A stretch of DNA of 20,666 nt from Clostridiales bacterium UBA6114. Lineage in GTDB: Bacteria; Bacillota; Clostridia; Oscillospirales; Butyricicoccaceae. The DNA lies in assembly GCA_002423435.1 (NCBI GenBank), contig DIWE01000027.1, positions 1 through 20,666 of the forward strand, given 5' to 3'. The stretch's first letter is position 1, and every line of letters starts with the position of its first letter. The notes beneath the pieces were generated by a model. That model searched no databases and had not been told where the DNA came from. It saw only the letters and a program-made list of their open reading frames with translations. The translations under genes and the position numbers were made by a program. Below, one piece after another: positions 1 to 6,781 of the stretch.

Positions 1-2
1 CT

Positions 3-19
3 CGGGACAAAATGTCTCG
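3..19. terminator. Short stem-loop just past parB
   Basis: CGGGACA (3-9) pairs with TGTCTCG (13-19) across an AAA loop, including one G-T pair, immediately downstream of the parB stop on the minus strand. There is no clear T-run inside the window, so a role as terminator is only possible. Confidence 0.3.
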
Positions 20-32
20 AAGCGGGGCGGGG

Positions 33-1427
33 TTACTTTTCCAGATCGGCCTTTTTCTCAGGCTTTGCCAACTCGGGCGGCTGTTTGGCTTTCCAATCGT
101 CCAGCAGGGCGATAATCTGATCCTTCATTTCCCGAGGGGTCTTTTCCTTGCCAAAATAGTTAGCAAGTTCCGCAGTAGAAATAATCACCTTGTCTACCTC
201 CTTTTTCTCCTGGCTTAAAATGCCGTCAATCACATCGCCGTTGAGCTTGCCTTCCTTGTCCAGTTCCCGGAGCTTCTGCGCCTGTGCAAGCGACGGCGCG
301 GACTGCTGCCCCTCGATGGAAACGGCAATAAGACTCTGATTTTTCGGTTTGATGAACGAGATTTCCACGGCGGGGGTAAAGGACAGATTTTTCTCGTTCA
401 CCATTTTTTGCAGATCGGGCGCAAGCTCGGTCAAGCGGATATACCGCTGCACCTGCTTGTAATTCATGTTGTTGCGCTCTCCGACAACCTCCGTGGAGCG
501 TTTACCCGCGTCCTTCTGGTCAACCTCGCCCATAGCGGGGGCTCCCTGATGCTTGATGGCCTCCACCTGCATTTTCAGGGATTGCGCTTTTTCGGTAGGC
601 AAAATCTCGGTACGCTGCCGGAGGTTATCGTCCGTCATGGCGAGGACGGCCTCGTCATCGGTCATATTGCGGACGATACAGGGCATATTCGCATATCCGG
701 CCAGTTCGCTGGCCTTCTGGCGGCGGTGGCCCGCGATGATTTCATAGCCGCCCTCGGCGCGGGGGCGCACCAGCGCGGGCTGGTTCACGCCGCCAGCCTT
801 GACGCTCTCCACAAGGGAGCGCATTTCGGCATCGTCCCGGAGGCCAAACGGGTGATTTTTGAACGCATGGAGCTCGGAGAGATTGAGATACACGACCTGT
901 TCCGGTTCCTCGGATCGGGTGGCATCGCGGGGAACGGGCGGCTGCTCCGGCTCGGGGGCCGGGGCAGTCTCTTTGGCCGGTTCCGGTTTTCGGGCGGTAT
1001 TTTTACTTTGGGACATTTTGTCTTGCTTGGGCGGCGTGGCCCCGTCGGGGGCCGCCTTGTCAACCATAGACTGGCGGCTCTTGCGGGGCTTTGCCGCCTC
1101 CAGCGATTTTTCCGGCTCCGATGCCGATGGCCCGGACTTTTCCACCTTTGGAGAGCGCCCCCGCTGTGGTTTGGATTTTTCGGCCTCCAAGTTCGCAAGC
1201 GGCTTCTTCGCTTCGGCGGCGGGCTCCTCGGTAGTGGGCTCCGGTATATCGCCGGGGTCGGGCAGGGACTCGCCCATCTCATGTAGGGCGGCGCGGCCCT
1301 CCTGCTCAAGTGTAACTGCTTCTTCGGCGGTCAAATCGGGGCCGGGAACTAGGCCGAGCATATTCGGCGCGGCGGCCTCGGGCGTGATATGCTCCTCGGG
1401 GCGCGTGGGCTGTTTGTTGTCTGCCAT
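33..1427 (-). CDS. ParB/RepB/Spo0J-family partition protein (mobile-element type)
   Basis: A 464-residue protein. The first ~175 residues are a low-complexity Pro/Glu/Lys/Ala-rich, probably disordered region. From about residue 178 to 270 there is a ParB N-terminal (ParB/Srx, CTP-binding) domain, with the GHRR box at 233-236 (AGHRRQKASELAG) standing for the family GERRxRA motif. A helix-turn-helix-like region follows (YKQVQRYIRLTELAPDLQ, then ISFIKPKNQ). Family knowledge: such proteins bind centromere-like sites and help maintain plasmids or integrative elements. The long disordered N-terminus is typical of ParB-like proteins in clostridial integrative conjugative elements rather than the chromosomal Spo0J. 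The start ATG follows AAGGAGG by about 8 nt on the minus strand. No ParA partner is visible; it would lie off the left edge, if present. The family call is firm; the element type is inferred. Confidence 0.88.
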   Translation of the reverse strand: MADNKQPTRPEEHITPEAAAPNMLGLVPGPDLTAEEAVTLEQEGRAALHEMGESLPDPGDIPEPTTEEPAAEAKKPLANLEAEKSKPQRGRSPKVEKSGPSASEPEKSLEAAKPRKSRQSMVDKAAPDGATPPKQDKMSQSKNTARKPEPAKETAPAPEPEQPPVPRDATRSEEPEQVVYLNLSELHAFKNHPFGLRDDAEMRSLVESVKAGGVNQPALVRPRAEGGYEIIAGHRRQKASELAGYANMPCIVRNMTDDEAVLAMTDDNLRQRTEILPTEKAQSLKMQVEAIKHQGAPAMGEVDQKDAGKRSTEVVGERNNMNYKQVQRYIRLTELAPDLQKMVNEKNLSFTPAVEISFIKPKNQSLIAVSIEGQQSAPSLAQAQKLRELDKEGKLNGDVIDGILSQEKKEVDKVIISTAELANYFGKEKTPREMKDQIIALLDDWKAKQPPELAKPEKKADLEK

Positions 1428-1454
1428 TCAGTTCTACCTCCTTTTTCGTGGCAT

Positions 1455-1481
1455 AAAAAAAGACCAAACCTCTCGGCTTGG
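1455..1481 (-). terminator. Intrinsic terminator or attenuator in the parB leader
   Basis: Read on the minus strand, CCAAGCC-GAGA-GGTTTGG forms a 7-bp stem (one G-U pair) followed by TCTTTTTTT. It sits only about 28 nt upstream of the parB start. It would therefore either end a transcript entering from upstream or act as an attenuator of parB. No minus-strand gene now lies upstream, which suggests the original neighbour was displaced by the tcmP/DUF5131 insertion. Confidence 0.55.
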
Positions 1482-1704
1482 CCCATGGGGAAAATCTCCC
1501 TCCTTCCGCTATACAGTTTTATATAGAAACGCCGCCAATAGTCTCTTTTGGTGGCATATTTCTCAGTGCTATGATATAGTCAAAATGTCAAAATGCGGGA
1601 GCAATAAATATGTATTGATTGCTCCCTCCACAGCCTAATTACTTGTGAAATTTACCAGTATGATGTATAATATTCTCGACAGCAAGGGGAAGGGAGCGAA
1701 ATCT
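1482..1704. other. Noncoding interval between parB and tcmP with two hairpins
   Basis: No gene is seen here. A hairpin GCCGCCAA...TTGGTGGC (1531-1554) has loop TAGTCTCTT. It lies in a 40-nt block (1518-1557) that recurs at 78% identity at 3729-3768. A second, perfect 9-bp inverted repeat GGGAGCAAT / ATTGCTCCC lies at 1597-1605 and 1618-1626. The sequence from TATTGATTGC (1613) onward recurs loosely at 3627. The tcmP promoter should lie here, but I cannot pick one with confidence. Confidence 0.5.
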
Positions 1705-2835
1705 GTGAATGATGGTTTTTTTCAAGAACAACGGGAACAATCCCTCATAAAAGCGCGGATCGTGTCAAGATACTTTTCAGCATGGGCGAGCGTCATTCTC
1801 GCCACACAGAAAAGATACCCCCAGCATCCTCAAAAGATGGCATACATAGATTTGTTTGCTGGCCCAGGTAGATATGATGATCAAAGCAAATCCACACCTC
1901 TACTGGTGCTAGAGAAGATTCTTGCCAACCCTGACTTAGCCAGTCGGATGGTTACGCTGTTCAATGATAAGGATACGGCAAATATTGATAGCCTCAGAAC
2001 AACAATCAACCAACTTGACGGCATTGAAAGGCTTAAATATGCACCTTCTTTTTATAATGAAGAAGTAGGCGATGAAATTGCTAAAATGTTTAGCGGAATG
2101 CAGATAGTTCCTACATTCTTTTTTGTTGATCCGTGGGGATATAAGGGCCTTTCTTTGAACCTTGTTTCGTCCATTATCAAGGACTGGGGATGCGACTGCG
2201 TTTTTTTCTTCAATTATAATCGCGTCAACATGGGAGTTAATAATGACGCAATAAAGCATCATATGGCTTCGTTGTTCGGTGATGAACAACTGGATGTTGT
2301 CCGGCAGGAGTGCAGAAATAAGTCCCCAGAGGAACGAGAAATGGCTGTAGTTCAAGCGCTATGTGATGCACTGCGAAATAACGGTAGTCAATATGTTCTG
2401 CCATTCAGATTCAAAAATGATGAAGGAACACGAACCAGTCATCATTTAATTTTTCTTAGCAAGAGTTTCCGTGGATATGATATTATGAAAGAAATAATGT
2501 TTAAGGAAAGCTCTGAAAATATCGGCGGAGTTGCATCATTTGAATACAATCCGCGCGATGCGCACTTTAAGCAAGGTTCTTTATTTGACATGCTTTCACG
2601 ACCACTTGATGACTTGCAGGGTATGTTGTTACAACAGTATGCGGGGAATACTGTTGATTTCAATCGACTTTATGAGCAGCATAGCGTAGATAAACCGTAT
2701 ATCAAGAAAAATTATAAGGAAGTTCTTAAAACTCTGTTTGAGGATGGAAAAATTACTGCTGTTAATGCTAAAACGGGTAAGCCACCGCGCAAGGACACTT
2801 TTTCTGATGATATGCGAGTAACATTCGGAGGTTAG
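1705..2835 (+). CDS. tcmP: Three-Cys-motif partner protein TcmP
   Basis: A 376-residue protein matching the TcmP family, named for its constant neighbour that carries a three-cysteine motif. Visible features are the family opening (FFQEQREQSLIKARIVSRYF, residues 5-24), an AYIDLFAGPGRYD motif at 46-58 that looks like a methyltransferase motif I, and FFFVDPWGYKG at 138-148 that resembles a DPPY-type catalytic motif. The C-terminal ~60 residues look like a winged helix. The reading frame is open from a GTG at 1645. I chose GTG 1705 because GGGGAAGGGAG lies 8 nt upstream and the protein then begins where family members usually begin. It is followed by the DUF5131 gene after 3 nt, so the two are co-transcribed. 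The biochemical role is not established to my knowledge; nucleic-acid modification or defence is inference. Confidence 0.85.
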   Translation: MNDGFFQEQREQSLIKARIVSRYFSAWASVILATQKRYPQHPQKMAYIDLFAGPGRYDDQSKSTPLLVLEKILANPDLASRMVTLFNDKDTANIDSLRTTINQLDGIERLKYAPSFYNEEVGDEIAKMFSGMQIVPTFFFVDPWGYKGLSLNLVSSIIKDWGCDCVFFFNYNRVNMGVNNDAIKHHMASLFGDEQLDVVRQECRNKSPEEREMAVVQALCDALRNNGSQYVLPFRFKNDEGTRTSHHLIFLSKSFRGYDIMKEIMFKESSENIGGVASFEYNPRDAHFKQGSLFDMLSRPLDDLQGMLLQQYAGNTVDFNRLYEQHSVDKPYIKKNYKEVLKTLFEDGKITAVNAKTGKPPRKDTFSDDMRVTFGG

Positions 2836-2838
2836 ATC

Positions 2839-3576
2839 ATGAGAACAACAAAAATCGAGTGGACGGATAGGACTTGGAATCCGGTAACGGGTTGCACCAA
2901 ACTGTCAACGGGTTGCGCTCATTGCTATGCCGAAACCATGGCGCACAGACTTAAAGCAATGGGCGTAGCTAAATATGCCAATGGGTTTATGCCTACTATA
3001 CACGAGGATGCCCTTGGTGAACCACTTAAATGGAAACAGCCTCATACTATTTTCGTTTGCTCTATGGCCGACCTTTTTCATGAGTCCGTGTCATTTGATT
3101 TTGTTGACAGGGTTATGGATACCATTCGACAGACGAAACAACACCGCTATCAAATTCTTACCAAACGTGCTACTCGAATGGCGGAGTATTTTTCTCAAGC
3201 CGTTATTCCTGAAAATGTCTGGCTTGGAGTGACAGTGGAGGCAGTTGAATCAAAACCGCGTATAGACTCTCTCCGAGAACTGCCTGCTTCAATTCGTTTT
3301 TTATCATGTGAACCTCTAATTGAAGATTTGGGGGAACTTGACTTATCAGGTATTGATTGGGTAATTGTGGGCGGAGAGAGCGGAGTTCAGGCACGGCCTA
3401 TGAAACCCGAATGGGTGCGTTCAATAATGAGCCAAGCTGAGGAACAGAAAGCTGCATTTTTCTTTAAGCAGTGGGGAACTTGGGGTTCAGATGGTATAAA
3501 GCGAAACAAAAAAGCAAATGGCAAAGCTCTCGACGGGAAAATTATTCAGATGATGCCTGAGTTAGCAATGCGATAA
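2839..3576 (+). CDS. DUF5131 / phage Gp37-Gp68 family protein (three-Cys-motif protein)
   Basis: A 245-residue protein opening with the family hallmark IEWTDRTWNPVTGC. It carries cysteines C19, C26 and C29 (C-X6-C-X2-C), which resembles a radical-SAM or Fe-S binding cluster but with spacing unlike the canonical CX3CX2C. Further conserved blocks are FVCSMADLFHESV, QILTKRA, NVWLGVTVE, LSCEPLIEDLG and WVIVGGESG, and the C-terminal KQWGTWG. The start ATG is preceded by GGAGG inside the last codons of tcmP (8 nt upstream), so translation is coupled. Family knowledge: found in phages, prophages and islands, generally beside TcmP. The identity is clear; the reaction is unknown. Confidence 0.9.
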   Translation: MRTTKIEWTDRTWNPVTGCTKLSTGCAHCYAETMAHRLKAMGVAKYANGFMPTIHEDALGEPLKWKQPHTIFVCSMADLFHESVSFDFVDRVMDTIRQTKQHRYQILTKRATRMAEYFSQAVIPENVWLGVTVEAVESKPRIDSLRELPASIRFLSCEPLIEDLGELDLSGIDWVIVGGESGVQARPMKPEWVRSIMSQAEEQKAAFFFKQWGTWGSDGIKRNKKANGKALDGKIIQMMPELAMR

Positions 3577-3580
3577 AAAT

Positions 3581-3611
3581 AAAAGCACCTGCAAATAAAA
3601 CAAGTGCTTTT
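3581..3611 (+). terminator. Intrinsic terminator of the tcmP-DUF5131 unit
   Basis: AAAAGCACCTG (3581-3591) pairs with CAAGTGCTTTT (3601-3611) with one mismatch, a few bases after the DUF5131 stop codon. The stem is A/T-ended, so it probably works in both directions. Confidence 0.75.
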
Positions 3612-3852
3612 GGAGTATTTTCTGCGTATTGATTGCGCTCTCCGGGGCTTATTTATGGTGAAATGTAGCCGATAGACTCGGGAGCCAGCACAAAAGTGTG
3701 CGGCCCCCTGTCCTAATTAAAGTTAAAATCTATATAAAAACACTGCCCATAGTCTCTTTGAGCGGAATCTATGCTCAAAATTAGATTTTTGATGTAAATA
3801 CCACTTGCCGACTGCCTGCAAACCATTGATTTTACTGGATTTCTCCAAGTCC
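3612..3852. other. Noncoding interval with repeated blocks and a strong hairpin
   Basis: No gene is seen. Contents in order: a block from TATTGATTGC (3627-3664) resembling 1613-1651; a hairpin at 3680-3708 (GGG/GCC/GCACA paired with TGTGC/GGC/CCC, loop AAAG, one bulged A and one A-C mismatch); a 40-nt block (3729-3768) 78% identical to 1518-1557, again with loop TAGTCTCTT; then CGACTGC...TGATTTTACTGG (to 3838), shared with 6684-6714. The blocks look like remnants of recombination, not a gene. Confidence 0.45.
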
Positions 3853-3906
3853 TATAATTTCACTCCGACCATTGAAAAGACCGTCGACTTTTGTCGGCGG
3901 TCTTTT
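3853..3906 (+). terminator. tRNA-Pro-like 3' end fused to an intrinsic terminator (scar S1)
   Basis: TATAATTTCACTCCGACCA (3853-3871) ends like a tRNA: acceptor CACTCCG, discriminator A, CCA. The G72 it implies would pair with C1, the mark of bacterial tRNA-Pro. It is followed by TTGA and a 13-bp stem AAAGACCGTCGAC / GTCGGCGGTCTTT (3876-3888 / 3893-3905) with a TTTT loop and T-tail. The same leader recurs at 7976, and the hairpin type recurs at 7174 and 8025. The terminator is well supported; the tRNA origin is inference. Confidence 0.65.
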
Positions 3907-3966
3907 GTTGTACTTGTATTCATGCGGGTTTACGAAAAGTAAATCCTATAAGAACACTCGAAAGTA

Positions 3967-4243
3967 AAAGATGTCCATCCCGGTGAAGGCTGGCTTTCCC
4001 CGCCAATATACCGCATTCCATTCTGGGCAGGAAAAGGGCTGCGAATTTCTGTGCCTATTCGATAGGGGGATATGTCCGTGTCGGCTGGTTCCAATATATA
4101 CAAAATAACGTGAAAGAAAAACTGGTATAGCTGGAGTGGTTCAAGGGCGACCGTTATTCCGATGTGTCCCTAGCACAGTGGCTCGAGATGAATTTCCACC
4201 CGTACAGGGTACACACCAGAACATCGGCAGATTTATGAATTAA
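3967..4243 (+). pseudogene. Decayed oxalate-decarboxylase-like bicupin gene fragment
   Basis: Three forward frames together spell pieces of an OxdC-type bicupin. FPANIPHSILG (from 3996) then, after a frameshift, GCEFLCLFDRG (from 4037) match the end of cupin domain 1. GYVRVGWFQYIQNN (from 4068) and LEWFKGDRYSDVSLAQWLE (from 4131) match the end of cupin domain 2, with a TAG at 4128-4130 where the family has an aromatic residue. Another frameshift gives PPVQGTHQNIGRFMN and a TAA at 4241. About one and a half cupin domains are missing, including most metal-binding His residues. The gene is dead by frameshifts, a nonsense codon and an internal deletion. The match is from memory of the family, not a search. 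Confidence 0.7.
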
Positions 4244-4577
4244 ACATTTAGGATATTGAAGAGATTATCTTTTTAGCTAAAAGGTGGTTTCTTTTTGTAT
4301 TTTAATCATCGGCCATTTTTTCCTCTTTATCCTTTATTACAAACTATTTATGATCGGACAAATTCAGTTTCAATAATAATCTGAATATATTTATAATTGA
4401 ATGAAACGGTAAAACAGCCACGCAGTAAGCACATCTGTGTATGAAGTGCTTGGAAAGAGCCTTCGAAGAAGGTCCTGGGATAAATACCAGTGAGTTTGTG
4501 GTCGATATCACGAAGGTTTGTAACTGGTAAATCACCTGTCGAAACCTTATAAAAACTATTATGCGAGGGGCGAACGG
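4244..4577. other. AT-rich interval upstream of catalase
   Basis: No convincing gene. The sequence is strongly AT-rich from 4244 to about 4400, with a 6-bp inverted repeat ATTCAG...CTGAAT around 4364-4388, and presumably holds the catalase promoter. I could not find a clean -35/-10 pair or a PerR box. A 29-codon ATG frame at 4441-4530 has no ribosome binding site. Confidence 0.4.
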
Positions 4578-6341
4578 TTGGTGCAGCAGAATAATGGATG
4601 GTTTCAGCTGGAGTCAAAAAAACATATCGGAAATAAAAGCAATCAAGAGTCCCCCGACGGCGTATCTGATCGGCTGATTAAGCAGAAGAAGCAGGAGATG
4701 CACAGGAGTGACGTGCATCGCAGCACCGCGCCGGAGCAGAATCCGAATTCATACAATGTACCGGCGGCCCGCCCGCAACGGGTTGGTCCACCCGTACAGA
4801 ATGCTTCAGAATCCCGCCCGAAGGCACAGACGAACGCGTCCGCCGGCAGTTTTGCTCCGACTAATCAAGGTATGATGCCAAACCAGGGGGAAGGCATGCT
4901 TGCGGGTACCGGAATGAGTCGGGACAATCAAAATTACCCAATGCCCGCGCCGACGGAGGAATCGTCATGGAAATACGAAGGCTCGCAGGGATCGACCGAT
5001 TTGTGGGATAATGACCGAATTCTTCACACGAAGTATTCCCAGACCGTGGGCGAGCGGGGCCCCGTGCTGCATCAGGACAGCACCCTGCACGAAGCCCTCG
5101 AAATCTTTATCAGCGGTAAAATTCCGGAACGGCCGGTGCACGTGAAGGGTTTCGGCGCATTCGGCACCTTTCAGACGACAAACTCCATGAGGCAGTACAC
5201 CAAGCTCAGCTTTTTGCAGACCCCGGGGCAGCAGGTGCCCGTGATGACGCGCTTTTCGCTGGCCGGAGGCAATAAGGGCACGCCGGATACCGCACGGGGC
5301 GTAAAGGGCTTCGCAACGAAATTTTATACGCCGCAGGGCGTTTTCGACCTTGTATTCAACCACCTCCCGGTGCTCTTTGTCCGCGACGGCATACGTTTTC
5401 CGCAGGCCTTCACCTCGTTTTTTCCCTCCCCGGTCAATAATCTAATCGATCCGCAGCGGTTCTGGCGTTTCGTTGCCAGTGCCCCCGAGGCGATGCATTT
5501 CGTCACCTGGCTTTATTCCGACGTGGGCACGATCAAAAGCTTTCGTCATATCCCTGGGCACAGCGTGAATACATTTGTCTGGCGAAATGCGCAGGGCGTG
5601 CGCTGCTATGTGAAATATCACTGGTTTCCCCTCGCCGGAGAAGAGACCATTACCCAGCAGGAAGCCACGACACTCGCCGGACTTAATCCGGATTTCGCCG
5701 GCCAGGATCTTTACGACACCATCGCAGCCGGAAGACCCGTGCAGTATGAGCTGCGGGTCCAACTGATGGACCCGGACGATGAAAGCCGCCTACCCTATGA
5801 TCCGCTGGACTGCACCAAGATTTGGGATGAACGGCAATATCCGCTCATGCCTGTAGGCGTAATGACGCTCAACCGCAATCCGGATAACTATATGGAACAG
5901 GTCGAAAAGGTGGCCTTTTCTCCAAGCAATTTGCTGGAAGGAGCCGAACTGTCGGATGACAAGCTGCTACAGGCCCGCGCCAATATATATTGGGACTCAC
6001 AGCGCCGCAGGCTGGGGGAGAATTTCCGCGGCATCCCGGTCAATCATCAGGAAAACTGGACGCCCGACGCTCTGGTGACCAGCGGCGTTGGAACAAGTAC
6101 TGAAGGACGTTTGGTTCGTTCGGAGATATCGAAGCCGGATAATTTCACGCAGGCTGGGGAGCGTTATCAGTCGCTCTCGCCCATGGGGAAGGATCATCTG
6201 GTGGATAACCTTGGCGCCGACCTGGCGCATGTCTCGGGTGAGACGCAGCGGGTTGTGCTGAATTACCTTCATAATGCTTCGGCGGAATTGGGCCAGCGGG
6301 TCGCTGAACAGATTTCGGCATATTCGGGCAATAATGGATGA
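4578..6341 (+). CDS. Heme catalase with long N-terminal extension
   Basis: A 587-residue monofunctional catalase that breaks hydrogen peroxide down to water and oxygen. Essential residues are in place: distal His188 in ERPVHVKGFGAFG, Asn261 in FDLVFNHLPVLFVRD, and the proximal heme ligand Tyr471 in RANIYWDSQRRRLG (family RxFxYxDxxRxRLG). The catalase core starts around residue 150 (ILHTKYSQTVGERGPVLHQD). The preceding ~145 residues are rich in Q, N, P and S and lack similarity that I recognise. Start: TTG at 4578 with GAGGGG 7 nt upstream; a GTG at 4581 is equally possible, and internal ATG 4698 would remove 40 residues. The DUF4491 gene follows 15 nt later and is probably in the same operon. 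The size is between small-subunit (~490) and large-subunit (~750) catalases. Confidence 0.93.
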   Translation: MVQQNNGWFQLESKKHIGNKSNQESPDGVSDRLIKQKKQEMHRSDVHRSTAPEQNPNSYNVPAARPQRVGPPVQNASESRPKAQTNASAGSFAPTNQGMMPNQGEGMLAGTGMSRDNQNYPMPAPTEESSWKYEGSQGSTDLWDNDRILHTKYSQTVGERGPVLHQDSTLHEALEIFISGKIPERPVHVKGFGAFGTFQTTNSMRQYTKLSFLQTPGQQVPVMTRFSLAGGNKGTPDTARGVKGFATKFYTPQGVFDLVFNHLPVLFVRDGIRFPQAFTSFFPSPVNNLIDPQRFWRFVASAPEAMHFVTWLYSDVGTIKSFRHIPGHSVNTFVWRNAQGVRCYVKYHWFPLAGEETITQQEATTLAGLNPDFAGQDLYDTIAAGRPVQYELRVQLMDPDDESRLPYDPLDCTKIWDERQYPLMPVGVMTLNRNPDNYMEQVEKVAFSPSNLLEGAELSDDKLLQARANIYWDSQRRRLGENFRGIPVNHQENWTPDALVTSGVGTSTEGRLVRSEISKPDNFTQAGERYQSLSPMGKDHLVDNLGADLAHVSGETQRVVLNYLHNASAELGQRVAEQISAYSGNNG

Positions 6342-6356
6342 AAGGGGCCGGTTTGC

Positions 6357-6647
6357 GTGTCTGTAATCGGTATAATGATCGGATTGTTTTCCTTTGCAGT
6401 GATCTGCATTTTTCACCCTATTGTGATAAAAGGTGAGTATTACTTTTCGGATAAGATCTGGCCACTATTTTTAATTGCAGGTTTAGTTTTTCTGGGCTTG
6501 TCGGTCATGACAAAAGGGGTGGTTTTCTCCTCGCTCTTTGCCATACTGGGCTTCACATGCCTGTGGAGCATCCGGGAACTGAAAGAGCAGCGGAAACGCG
6601 TGGAGAAAGGCTGGTTTCCCCGAAACCCTAATAGAAAAAGCATGTGA
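6357..6647 (+). CDS. DUF4491 family small membrane protein
   Basis: A 96-residue protein with three hydrophobic stretches (about residues 3-20, 35-52 and 55-70). It contains the family blocks FHPIVIKGEYYF near the N-terminus and LWSIRELKEQRKRVEKGWFPRNP at the C-terminal end, the signature of DUF4491. It starts at GTG 6357 with AAAGGGG 9 nt upstream, 15 nt after the catalase stop, so it is probably co-transcribed. The family is common in gut Firmicutes and Bacteroidetes and has no assigned function. Any link to peroxide resistance rests only on position. Confidence 0.85.
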   Translation: MSVIGIMIGLFSFAVICIFHPIVIKGEYYFSDKIWPLFLIAGLVFLGLSVMTKGVVFSSLFAILGFTCLWSIRELKEQRKRVEKGWFPRNPNRKSM

Positions 6648-6660
6648 CTCAGCTAATCAA
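6641..6660. repeat. Short direct repeat, copy 1 (partner at 8070)
   Basis: CATGTGACTCAGCTAATCAA matches CATGTGGCTCAGCTTAATC (8070-8088) and the AA after it, with one substitution and one insertion. The two copies enclose the hairpin array and the 187-residue membrane protein gene. Copy 1 overlaps the stop codon of the DUF4491 gene. Confidence 0.45.
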
Positions 6661-6696
6661 GTGAAAAGCGTAAACACTGCTGTTCGACTGCTCATA

Positions 6697-6718
6697 AAGC
6701 CCTGATTTTACTGGGCTT
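6697..6718 (+). terminator. Stem-loop after the catalase-DUF4491 operon
   Basis: AAGCCC (6697-6702) pairs with GGGCTT (6713-6718) around TGATTTTACT. The core TGATTTTACTGG also occurs at 3827-3838, about 30 bases before the same kind of CCA end. There is no strong T-run, so termination may rest on the following hairpin at 6754. Confidence 0.4.
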
Positions 6719-6739
6719 GTGCCATAAATGCTGTATCGA

Positions 6740-6781
6740 TACTCGCACCAGAAAAACGGTATGGCATAAGCCATACCGTTT
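6740..6781 (+). terminator. tRNA-like 3' end (TACTCGCACCA) plus AAACGGTATGGC palindrome (scar S2)
   Basis: TACTCGCACCA (6740-6750) ends like a tRNA acceptor with encoded CCA. It is followed by GAA and a perfect 12-bp palindrome, AAACGGTATGGC (6754-6765) and its complement (6770-6781), loop ATAA. An identical 28-nt palindrome lies at 6975-7002, with close variants at 8000-8023 and 13141-13176. Confidence 0.55.

Noticed and set aside
408..1638. Long plus-strand frames opposite parB (292 and 259 codons)
   Set aside because: They are the complement of a clear ParB gene, with Arg/Gly/Leu-rich or Ser-rich composition typical of antisense frames.
4441..4530. 29-codon ATG frame upstream of catalase
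   Set aside because: Protein-like composition, but no ribosome binding site and no recognised family; could be a fragment of a lost gene.
4244..4577. PerR box controlling catalase
   Set aside because: AT-rich candidates near 4385-4400 do not fit the TTATAAT-N-ATTATAA pattern well enough.
6641..6750. Complete tRNA gene
   Set aside because: A D-arm-like GTGACTCAGCT and a CCA end are present, but the 5' acceptor does not pair with the 3' end and no anticodon arm can be placed.
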